Positions 57,114 through 64,000 of a stretch of 64,000 bases of DNA are shown piece after piece. The position numbers were made by a program, and so were the translations under genes. Numbering within the stretch: the first letter of the stretch is position 1; each line of letters opens with the position of its first letter. The notes below the pieces were generated by a model. It did not search any database. It was not told the DNA's origin and saw only the letters and a list, made by a program, of their open reading frames with translations. Where the stretch lies: positions 62,001-126,000 of the forward strand of contig NZ_VWPL01000009.1 in NCBI RefSeq assembly GCF_008630065.1, in the 5' to 3' direction. The stretch comes from Blastochloris sulfoviridis (GTDB lineage Bacteria > Pseudomonadota > Alphaproteobacteria > Rhizobiales > Xanthobacteraceae).

Positions 57114-57806
57114 TCATCGAGGGTGGCGAGCAGGTTCGGGAAGCCGCGGACCGGCCGACCGCCCTGGGTGCGGCCGGTGGTCTGCTTGCGCCTGGGCGAT
57201 CAGTTCGGGATCGATGCAGCCGTGGACGCGGAACGGCTGCAGGCGGGTCGTCGTGCCGAGCGCGGCGAGATCGTCCGCAAGGCGCGCCAGTGCTGTCTCA
57301 TCAAGCAGCGCCGGATGGACGGTGGTGCGCAGGTCGCAGGCGACGCCGCTGGCAAGCAAGAGCTTCAGGCTGCTGCGCGCCGCCTCCCCGCTGCCGGGAA
57401 CGCCGGTGATGCGGGCGTAGTCGTCGAACGGCGCCTTGACATCGAAGCCCACCCAATCGACCAGCGGCAGCACCGCCTTGAGCCGTTCCGGTGCCGGGCC
57501 GCCGGTGTGCAATCCGACGCCGAAGCCCAGCGCCCGCACCGCATCCATCGCCTCCGGCAGCGCTGCCTGGATCGTCGGCTCGCCGCCGGAGAACACCACG
57601 CCATCGAGCAGGCCGCGCCGCGCTTGGAGAAACGCCAGCACCTCGCGCCACGCGATCTCGCCATCGCTGCGCGCCGGCAACAGGTGCGGATTGTGGCAAT
57701 AGCGGCAGCGCCACGGACACCCTTGCAGGAACACCGTGGCGACGAGCTGTCCCGGCCAGTCGCAGCTCGACCACCGCGCCAGCCCGCCGATGCTGAGCTC
57801 AGTCAC
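57114..57806 (-). CDS. nrdG: Anaerobic ribonucleotide reductase-activating radical SAM protein
   Basis: The 230-residue protein has the radical SAM cluster C30-x3-C34-x2-C37 (CPWRCRYC) and the SAM-binding GGEP loop (FSGGEP). It should abstract a hydrogen from the glycyl-radical site of NrdD. It overlaps the small nrdD' gene by 8 bases, so the two are translated together. Confidence 0.9.
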   Translation of the reverse strand: MTELSIGGLARWSSCDWPGQLVATVFLQGCPWRCRYCHNPHLLPARSDGEIAWREVLAFLQARRGLLDGVVFSGGEPTIQAALPEAMDAVRALGFGVGLHTGGPAPERLKAVLPLVDWVGFDVKAPFDDYARITGVPGSGEAARSSLKLLLASGVACDLRTTVHPALLDETALARLADDLAALGTTTRLQPFRVHGCIDPELIAQAQADHRPHPGRSAGPRLPEPARHPR

Positions 57807-58014
57807 CCTTCGACTCGAGTTTCGCCTGCCGCTCGCTGAAGCAGCGCCGCTCGGCGAACTCGCCCTGCTTGCCGCGATTGAACGAGGCCACCGGGCGGTG
57901 ATAGCCCATCACCCGCGTCCAGATCTCGCAGGGCTGGCGCTCGGCGTCGTCAAGCTCGATGGCGGGCGTCATGGTGGCAGGCGTCATGCTGACGGACTTG
58001 GGCATATGGGTCAT
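57799..58014 (-). CDS. Separate C-terminal glycyl-radical fragment of anaerobic ribonucleotide reductase (NrdD')
   Basis: The 71-residue product (start at 58014) has PCEIWTRVMGYHRP followed by SFNRGKQGEFAERR, matching the extreme C-terminus of class III reductases, where the RVxGY Gly (G37 here) becomes the radical. The main NrdD ends without this segment. The gene starts 17 bases after the nrdD stop, in another frame, and overlaps nrdG. It is likely a required second polypeptide of the enzyme, not debris, because its frame is intact and it is coupled to nrdG. Confidence 0.85.
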   Translation of the reverse strand: MTHMPKSVSMTPATMTPAIELDDAERQPCEIWTRVMGYHRPVASFNRGKQGEFAERRCFSERQAKLESKGD

Positions 58015-58031
58015 GGGGGCTTCCGGTGTGT

Positions 58032-60047
58032 TCAATGGGCAACGCGCTTGCGGGCGATCAGCTCGGCGTCGCATTTCGGGCAGAAGGCATGCTCGCCCGC
58101 GATGTAGCCGTGCTTGGGACAGATCGAGAAGGTCGGCGTCACGGTGAGATAGGGCAGCCGGAAATTCTCCAGCGCTCGCCGCACCAGCGTCTTGCACGCG
58201 GCGGCCGACGAGATGCGCTCGCCCATATAGAGGTGCAGCACGGTGCCGCCGGTGTATTTGCGCTGCAGCTCGTCCTGCCGCGCCAGCGCCTCGAACGGAT
58301 CGTCGGTGAAGCCGACCGGCAGCTGGCTGGAATTGGTGTAATAGGGCTGGTCGGGCGTGCCAGCCTGCAGGATGCCGGGAAAGCGCTTTCTGTCCTCGCG
58401 CGCGAAGCGATAGGTGGTGCCCTCGGCCGGCGTCGCCTCAAGGTTATAGAGGTGGCCGGTCTCCTCCTGGAACGCCGTGATGCGCGCGCGCAGATGGTCG
58501 AGCACCCGCACAGCGAAGGCGTGGCCCCATTCGGTGGCGATGTCCTCGGCATCGGCGGTGAAGTTGCGGATCATCTCGTTGATGCCGTTGACGCCGATGG
58601 TGGCGAAGTGGTTGCGCAGCGTGCCGAGATAGCGCCTTGTGTAGGGAAACAGCCCGGCGTCGATGTGGCGCTGGATCGCCTTGCGCTTGATCTCCAGGCT
58701 GGTGCGGGCGATCTCCGCCAATGCGTCGAGCCGTGCGAACAAGCCGGCATCATCGCCGCGGCAGAGATAGCCGAGCCGCGCGCAATTGAGGGTGACGACG
58801 CCGACCGAGCCGGTCTGCTCGGCCGAGCCGAACAGGCCGTTGCCACGCTTCAGGAGCTCGCGCAGATCGAGCTGCAGGCGGCAGCACATCGAGCGCACCA
58901 TGTGCGGCTTCAGCTCGGAATTGACGAAGTTCTGGAAATAGGGAAGCCCGTACTTCGCCGTCATCTCGAACAGGCGGTCGGTGTTCTCACTCTCCCACGG
59001 AAAATCAGGCGTGATGTTGTAGGTCGGAATCGGGAAGGTGAAGACGCGGCCCTTGGCGTCGCCCTGCGTCATCACCTCGATATAGGCCTGGTTGATGGCG
59101 TCCATTTCGGGCTGAAGGTCGCCATAGGTGAACGGCATCTCTTGGCCGGCGATCACCGGCACCTGGTCGCGCAAATCGGCCGGACAGGTCCAGTCGAAGG
59201 TGAGGTTGGTGAACGGCGTCTGGGTGCCCCAGCGCGAGGGCACGTTGAGGTTATAGACCAGTTCCTGGATGCACTGGCGCACCTCGGCGTAAGGCAGGCG
59301 GTCCTTGCGCACGAACGGCGCCAGATAGGTGTCGAACGACGAGAACGCCTGGGCGCCGGCCCACTCGTTCTGCAGCGTGCCGAGAAAATTGACGATCTGG
59401 CCAACCGCGCTGGACAGGTGCTTCGGCGGCCCGGCTTCGACCTTACCGGGCACGCCGTTGAGGCCTTCGGTGAGCAGCGTGCGTAGCGACCAGCCGGCGC
59501 AGTAGCCGGCCAGCATGTCGAGGTCGTGGATGTGGATGTCGCCCTCGCGGTGGGCGCGGCCGACCTCGGGCGGATAGACGTGCGACAGCCAATAATTGGC
59601 CACCACTTTGCCCGATACGTTGAGGATCAGCCCGCCCAGCGAATAGCCCTGGTTGGCGTTGGCGCTGACCCGCCAGTCGGCGCGGTCGAGATATTCGTTG
59701 ATCGAGGTCTCGACATCGACCGCGGTCTTGGCGTCGCGCCGCAGCCGGGCGCGCTGCTCGCGATAGACGATGTAGGCACGCGCTGTCGCGAAATGATCGG
59801 CGGAGATCAGCACCTGCTCGACCACGTCCTGGATCTGCTCGATGTGCGGCGCCTGATCCTTGAAGCGATGCGCCAGCACCTTGATCGCCTGGGTGGCGAG
59901 GTGCGTGCTCTCCGGCCGGTCGAACTCGCCGGTGGCCTTGCCGGCGCGCTCGATGGCGATGCGGATCTTCTCGCCATCGAAGACGACGATCTGGCCCGAG
60001 CGCTTGACGACGGCGGACGGCGAGACGACGGGCACAGCGGGGGCCAT
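58032..60047 (-). CDS. nrdD: Anaerobic ribonucleoside-triphosphate reductase, main part (class III)
   Basis: The 671-residue protein opens with an ATP-cone (VVKRSGQIVVFDGEKIRIAIERA) and has the HIHDLD and YCAGWSL active-site motifs, the MCCRLQLDL finger region and a C-terminal zinc-type site (CPKHGY...CPKC). It ends there, lacking the glycyl-radical segment, which is encoded by the next small gene. The start at 60047 has GAGGAAG before it. A cobalamin riboswitch lies upstream. It makes deoxynucleotides without oxygen. Confidence 0.93.
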   Translation of the reverse strand: MAPAVPVVSPSAVVKRSGQIVVFDGEKIRIAIERAGKATGEFDRPESTHLATQAIKVLAHRFKDQAPHIEQIQDVVEQVLISADHFATARAYIVYREQRARLRRDAKTAVDVETSINEYLDRADWRVSANANQGYSLGGLILNVSGKVVANYWLSHVYPPEVGRAHREGDIHIHDLDMLAGYCAGWSLRTLLTEGLNGVPGKVEAGPPKHLSSAVGQIVNFLGTLQNEWAGAQAFSSFDTYLAPFVRKDRLPYAEVRQCIQELVYNLNVPSRWGTQTPFTNLTFDWTCPADLRDQVPVIAGQEMPFTYGDLQPEMDAINQAYIEVMTQGDAKGRVFTFPIPTYNITPDFPWESENTDRLFEMTAKYGLPYFQNFVNSELKPHMVRSMCCRLQLDLRELLKRGNGLFGSAEQTGSVGVVTLNCARLGYLCRGDDAGLFARLDALAEIARTSLEIKRKAIQRHIDAGLFPYTRRYLGTLRNHFATIGVNGINEMIRNFTADAEDIATEWGHAFAVRVLDHLRARITAFQEETGHLYNLEATPAEGTTYRFAREDRKRFPGILQAGTPDQPYYTNSSQLPVGFTDDPFEALARQDELQRKYTGGTVLHLYMGERISSAAACKTLVRRALENFRLPYLTVTPTFSICPKHGYIAGEHAFCPKCDAELIARKRVAH

Positions 60048-60143
60048 GGCTTCCTCGGCAGCAGTATTGCGCGATGTCTCTGACGAGGACACGGAAGGCC
60101 GTGGCGGACGCGCGAGCCAAGGCCGCGACGCCGACGCGCCCCT

Positions 60144-60159
60144 CCGGGACACCCCGCCC
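60144..60159 (-). promoter_or_regulatory. Leader motif shared by the nrdD and metE riboswitch transcripts
   Basis: On the minus strand this reads GGGCGGGGTGTCCCGG and can form a small hairpin (CGGG-GTGT-CCCG). The same 16 bases recur at 63680-63695, at nearly the same distance (about 95 bases) from the metE start. It may be part of the expression platform. Confidence 0.5.
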
Positions 60160-60213
60160 GAGGAGATTGATGCGAATGCAATCTCCCGCCCTTGAGGGCC
60201 GAAGATGCATCGT

Positions 60214-60384
60214 GCTGCGGCAGGTCTCCTGGCTCGCGGGTCGCCGCGGTCGGCCGGTCTTCCCAACGCATCGCGTCAGTGACGAAAATGGCCGAACGCT
60301 CGCCGCTCACAGTTGCGGGGGCAGCGCCGGTATTGCACCGGCTTCCCTCTTAACCCCAGATGTTGAGCATCTGGGGAACCGTAG
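60214..60384 (-). promoter_or_regulatory. Cobalamin (adenosylcobalamin) riboswitch upstream of nrdD
   Basis: Read on the minus strand it has the conserved aptamer blocks: AAGAGGGAAGCCGGTG, GCTGCCCCCGCAACTGTGAGCGG, a GTCACTG block, GGGAAGACCGG and GCGAGCCAGGAGACCTGCCG, in the usual order. Binding of adenosylcobalamin should switch off the B12-independent reductase. About 165 bases separate its end from the nrdD start, including a GGAGATTG/CAATCTCC hairpin. Confidence 0.93.
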
Positions 60385-60448
60385 CGCTATATGCTGTAGG
60401 CGGGAGGCCCGAGTCGAGTCAAGCACCCGGCTCAGGCCGTTCACCGCA

Positions 60449-61246
60449 TCAGCCGGTTGCAGCCAGCGCCGCGCTGGCCGGCCGCGCCGGAATCGGGCGG
60501 TGTTGGTCGTCCACCGCCACCATCACGAACGCGCCCTGGCCGCATTGGCGGCGCGCGCCCGAGGCCGGCGTCTCCGCCCACATCTCCACCGTGACGGTCA
60601 TTGAGGTTCGGCCGACGCCGCTGACTCGCGACACCAGCTCGACGATCTCGCCCTTGTGGATGTGCTGGGTGAAGTCGACGTGCTTGGCCGCCGCCAGCAC
60701 CACCGCGCGGCGGCAACGGCGCGTCGCCACCACGAACGCCGCCTTGCCCATGGCAGCGAGCGCATTGCCGCCATAAAGGCTGCCGTAGTGGCTGGTGTGC
60801 TCGGGAAACACCAGTTCCACCGAGCGCAACTCGCCATCCGGCTCCGGTGCCTGATCGCGGGTCAGCGGCGGCAGTTGCCCACCCAGCGCGGCCAGGCCGT
60901 CGCCGACCGCGACCATGTTGAACACGCCGCCGCCGCAGCGCACGCGCGCGCCGGTGAGCGGTGATTCCGCCACCATCTCGACCTCGGCGGCGAGCGAGCG
61001 GCGGCCGACCTTCACCACCTGTCCGGTCAACTCGATGATGTCGCCGAGCCGGCCCGGGGCCTGGAAGTCGATGCCGTCGCACGACGCGGTGACGAAATCG
61101 ACCGGCGCATGGCGGGTGGCGGTGATGAACGCCACCTTGTCCATGTGGGCAAGGCCGATGCCGCCGAACAGCGTGCCGTGATGGTTGGTGTCGCCGGGAA
61201 AGACGATGTCGACCAGCCGCGTCGCCCGCACCCCCTGCCCGCTCAT
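60449..61246 (-). CDS. Acyl-CoA thioesterase with two hotdog domains
   Basis: The 265-residue protein contains two BACH/YciA-like hotdog units. Each carries the conserved substrate motif: TNHHGTLFGGIGLAHMDKVAF in the first and TSHYGSLYGGNALAAMGKAAF in the second. It hydrolyses acyl-CoA thioesters. Its ATG overlaps the metE stop (ATGA), so it is translated with metE and should fall under the same riboswitch. Confidence 0.88.
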   Translation of the reverse strand: MSGQGVRATRLVDIVFPGDTNHHGTLFGGIGLAHMDKVAFITATRHAPVDFVTASCDGIDFQAPGRLGDIIELTGQVVKVGRRSLAAEVEMVAESPLTGARVRCGGGVFNMVAVGDGLAALGGQLPPLTRDQAPEPDGELRSVELVFPEHTSHYGSLYGGNALAAMGKAAFVVATRRCRRAVVLAAAKHVDFTQHIHKGEIVELVSRVSGVGRTSMTVTVEMWAETPASGARRQCGQGAFVMVAVDDQHRPIPARPASAALAATG

Positions 61247-63585
61247 TCCGCCGCCTCTGCCCTGTTCGCGCGCATCTGGCGCGCCGCCGCCACCATGTTG
61301 ACCAGCGCCGGGCGGACCTCCTCCCAACGCCTTGTCTTCAGCCCGCAATCGGGATTGACCCAAATCTGGTCGGGCGACAACCGTTGCGTCGCCTTGGTCA
61401 ACAGCTCAAGCATCTCCGCCGTGGTCGGCACGCGCGGCGAATGGATGTCGTAGACGCCGGGGCCGATCTCGTTGGGGTAGCGATAGATCGCAAAGGCGTC
61501 GAGCAGCTCCATCTTCGAACGCGAGGTCTCGATCGAAATGACGTCGGCGTCGAGCGCCCCGATCGAATCGATAATGTCGTTGAATTCCGCGTAGCACATG
61601 TGGGTGTGGATCTGGGTGTCGTCGCGCACGCCGGCCGCCGCGAGCCGGAACGAATCCACCGCCCAGTCGAGATAGGCCTGCCACTCGGCGCGGCGCAGCG
61701 GCAGCCCCTCGCGCAGCGCCGGCTCGTCGATCTGGATGACCTTGAGGCCCGCCGCTTCGAGGTCTTCCACCTCGTCGCGCAGAGCGAGCGCGATCTGCCG
61801 GCACACCTCGGCGCGCGGCAGGTCGTCGCGCACGAACGACCACTGCAGCATGGTCACCGGCCCGGTGAGCATGCCCTTCACCGGCCGCCGCGTCAGCGAT
61901 TGCGCGAAGCTCGACCACGCCACCGTCATCGGTTCAGGGCGTGACACGTCACCGAAAATGATCGGCGGGCGTACATAGCGCGAACCGTAGCTCTGCACCC
62001 AGCCGTGCCTGGTGAAGGCGTAGCCGGAAAGCTGCTCGCCGAAATACTGCACCATGTCGTTGCGCTCGAACTCGCCGTGCACCAGCACGTCGATACCGAC
62101 CTCCTCCTGCCAGCGGACCGCCGCGTCGGTCTCGTTGCGCAGAAAAGTCTCATAGGCGGCGGCGTTCAACTCGCCCTTGGCGAATGCGGCGCGCGCCTTG
62201 CGCACGGTCTCGGTTTGCGGAAACGAGCCGATGGTGGTGGTGGGGAACGGCGGCAGCTTCAGCGCTGCCCGCTGAACCTCTCGCCGTTCCGGGAAGGGGC
62301 TCGCCCGCCATGACATCCACGGCTGGATCGCCGCCGTGCGCGCCGCCACTGCCGCATCATGCACCTTGGGCGAGGACCGCCGCGCGGAAATCGCCGCGGC
62401 GGCCTCGTCGAGTTCAACGCGCACCGCGCCGCGTCCCTGGGCCAGCGCCTTGCCCAGCACCGCGAGCTCGCCCATCTTCTGCCGCGAGAACGCCAGCCAG
62501 CGCTTGAGGTCGGGGTCGAGATCGGTTTCGAGGTCAAGATCGACCGGCACGTGCAGCAGCGAGCAGGATGGCGCCAGTTCCAGGTGATCGGCGCCGCGGC
62601 GTGCGACCACCGGCTCAAGCCGGTCCAGAATGGCGTCGAGGTCGGCACGCCAGACGTTGCGGCCGTCGATCACGCCCAGCGACAGGACCAGCCCACGCGG
62701 CGCCTTCGCCAGTACGTCGTCGAGCTGGCCGGGCGCGCGCGCCAGATCGAGGTGCAGGCCCGCGACCGGCAGCGCCAGCGCCGTCACCAAATTGCCGCCG
62801 AGACCACCGAAATAGCTGGTCAGCATGATCTTCAGCTTCGGCAGCGCGTAGGCGATCATGCCATAGGCGTCGCGCAGAGCCTGCCGCTCGGCATCCGAAA
62901 GGTCGAGAACGAGGCACGGCTCGTCGATCTGCACCCAGTCCGCGCCGTTGGCGGCCAGCCGGCGCAGCACCTCGATATAGACCGGAACCAGCCCGGCGAG
63001 CAGCGACAGGCGGTCGAAGCTCGCGTCGTGACACTTGCCGAGCTTGAGGAAGCTCACCGGCCCGAGCAGCACAGGGCGGGTGGCGAATCCCAACCCCGCC
63101 GCCTCGCGGTATTCGTCGACCGGCTTGGTCGAGGCGAGCGCGAAGCGCTGCCCCGGCTGAAACTCCGGCACCATATAGTGATAGTTGGTGTCGAACCACT
63201 TGGTCATTTCGAGCGCCGGCACGCCGGTCGCGTCGTGACCGCACGCACAGCCGCCTTCGGCGCCCTGACGGCCGCGGGCCATGGCGAAATAGGTATCCAA
63301 CGGCACCTCGCCACCTTGCCAGCCATAGATCGCCGGTACCGCGCCGACCATCGCGGCGGTGTCGAGCACATGATCGTAGAGCGAGAAGTCGTTCGACGGA
63401 ATCACGGAAACGCCGCGCGCCTTCTGGCACGCCCAGCTTGCGGCGCGCAGCCCGGCGGCCGCGTCCTTGAGCCCGGCGGCATCGATCTTGCCGGACCAGT
63501 AGCGCTCCAGCGCGAATTTCAGCTCGCGGCGCGGACCGATCCGCGGCACGCCCAGCGTGGCGACAGGAAGTGAGAGGATAGACAT
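61243..63585 (-). CDS. metE: Cobalamin-independent methionine synthase
   Basis: The 780-residue two-barrel enzyme has the C-terminal zinc ligands in IHTHMCYAEF and NPDCGLKTR, plus the N-terminal PRIGPRRELKFALERYW. It methylates homocysteine with methyl-tetrahydrofolate-Glu3. The start at 63585 follows GGGG. A TTG 5 codons upstream is the alternative. It is under a cobalamin riboswitch. Confidence 0.96.
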   Translation of the reverse strand: MSILSLPVATLGVPRIGPRRELKFALERYWSGKIDAAGLKDAAAGLRAASWACQKARGVSVIPSNDFSLYDHVLDTAAMVGAVPAIYGWQGGEVPLDTYFAMARGRQGAEGGCACGHDATGVPALEMTKWFDTNYHYMVPEFQPGQRFALASTKPVDEYREAAGLGFATRPVLLGPVSFLKLGKCHDASFDRLSLLAGLVPVYIEVLRRLAANGADWVQIDEPCLVLDLSDAERQALRDAYGMIAYALPKLKIMLTSYFGGLGGNLVTALALPVAGLHLDLARAPGQLDDVLAKAPRGLVLSLGVIDGRNVWRADLDAILDRLEPVVARRGADHLELAPSCSLLHVPVDLDLETDLDPDLKRWLAFSRQKMGELAVLGKALAQGRGAVRVELDEAAAAISARRSSPKVHDAAVAARTAAIQPWMSWRASPFPERREVQRAALKLPPFPTTTIGSFPQTETVRKARAAFAKGELNAAAYETFLRNETDAAVRWQEEVGIDVLVHGEFERNDMVQYFGEQLSGYAFTRHGWVQSYGSRYVRPPIIFGDVSRPEPMTVAWSSFAQSLTRRPVKGMLTGPVTMLQWSFVRDDLPRAEVCRQIALALRDEVEDLEAAGLKVIQIDEPALREGLPLRRAEWQAYLDWAVDSFRLAAAGVRDDTQIHTHMCYAEFNDIIDSIGALDADVISIETSRSKMELLDAFAIYRYPNEIGPGVYDIHSPRVPTTAEMLELLTKATQRLSPDQIWVNPDCGLKTRRWEEVRPALVNMVAAARQMRANRAEAAE

Positions 63586-63679
63586 CGGCTTGAACCCCAA
63601 AATGTTGGGGGCAAAGGCCGAGCGGTCGCATGCAGAAGGATCCGCGCGGGCAGTCCGCTGCGGATTCGCAAGCGCACCA

Positions 63680-63695
63680 CCGGGACACCCCGCCC
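63680..63695 (-). promoter_or_regulatory. Second copy of the shared leader motif, upstream of metE
   Basis: Identical 16 bases to 60144-60159 (GGGCGGGGTGTCCCGG on the minus strand). It lies between the riboswitch aptamer and the metE start codon. Confidence 0.5.
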
Positions 63696-63711
63696 AGGGA
63701 CGTTATCAAGT

Positions 63712-63940
63712 CGCGGCAGGTCTCCTGGCTCGCGGGTCGTCGCCTTCGTCCGTCTTCCCGGAGCATTGCTCCAGTGACGTTATTCGGCTTCCTCAAGATC
63801 GCTTCGCGATCCATGAAAACCGATGGACGTCGGCTCGCCGCTCACAGTTGCGGGGGCAGCCCCGGATTAGCTGGCTCGTTCGAGCCGCAGCGCACCGGAT
63901 TCCCTCTTAGCTGCAGACGTGAGAAGTCCGCAGAACCACG
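63712..63940 (-). promoter_or_regulatory. Cobalamin riboswitch upstream of metE
   Basis: It has the full B12 aptamer blocks on the minus strand: GCTGCCCCCGCAACTGTGAG, GTCACTG and GGGAAGACGG, ending GCGAGCCAGGAGACCTGCCG. Compared with the nrdD copy it carries extra hairpins (AAGATCGCTTCGCGATC; GGCTCGTTCGAGCC), within variable arms. The remaining 60 bases to the window end show no gene. Confidence 0.93.
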
Positions 63941-64000
63941 ACGGCGGGACTGTGGTCCCCAGCGCGCCGTGGAGTCAAGTCGGGTCGAAAATTCATTTTT

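Overview
The window is a chromosomal stretch of a high-GC alphaproteobacterium, most likely of the order Hyphomicrobiales (Rhizobiales). The evidence is a general amino-acid ABC transporter of the aapJQMP type, the rlpA-dac-tmk-holB-metG-tatD-phnP-like gene order, a ChrR-type anti-sigma factor with singlet-oxygen-response genes, and intergenic repeats of the kind seen in the Bradyrhizobium/Rhodopseudomonas group. A phototrophic or microaerobic lifestyle is suggested by the ChrR regulon together with an anaerobic ribonucleotide reductase, but no photosynthesis gene is present and the genus cannot be fixed. There is no prophage, IS transposase or CRISPR array. The genes are almost all chromosomal housekeeping and stress functions.

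Layout. 1-5.6 kb: the end of a GT2 glycosyltransferase, a VTT-domain membrane protein, two secreted proteins of unknown function, a DUF4424 protein and a MetC-like lyase. 5.9-10.1 kb: aapJQMP. 10.1-11.0 kb: an array of REP-like hairpins with a GIY-YIG nuclease gene lying inside it. 11-15.5 kb: pyruvate carboxylase and SseA. 15.7-23.8 kb: ChrR anti-sigma factor, short-chain dehydrogenase, and a convergent five-gene operon (photolyase, FAD amine-oxidase-like protein, DUF1365, cyclopropane-synthase-like methyltransferase, GPH symporter). Both arms are preceded by the same promoter motif, TGATCC-N16-CGTA. 23.9-27.4 kb: TrpB2-like enzyme and a PAS/MCP pair resembling a split aerotaxis receptor. 27.6-38.2 kb: prfB with a +1 programmed frameshift, PPK2, an M23 peptidase, a Bcp peroxiredoxin, a YhdP-like giant, gatCA. 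38.2-47.7 kb: truncated Uma2, PepSY protein, FliK-like and FlhB-C-like proteins, bioB, htpG, an aldo/keto reductase, mazG. 48-56.7 kb: the rlpA-to-MBL cell-envelope/replication/tRNA-charging operon and a split ThrE exporter. 56.9 kb: tRNA-Ser(UGA). 57.1-64 kb: the B12-economy region, with nrdD-nrdD'-nrdG and metE-thioesterase each behind a cobalamin riboswitch.

How it fits together. Cobalamin status sets use of the B12-independent enzymes (class III ribonucleotide reductase and MetE). NrdD is split so that its predicted glycyl-radical segment lies on a separate 71-residue polypeptide. The ChrR locus looks like a complete singlet-oxygen/membrane-lipid protection module lacking only the sigma-factor gene. 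Convergent gene ends are repeatedly filled by hairpin-forming repeats, which probably serve as bidirectional terminators. The most novel-looking item is the REP-like array carrying a GIY-YIG nuclease whose stop codon is supplied by the repeat itself.
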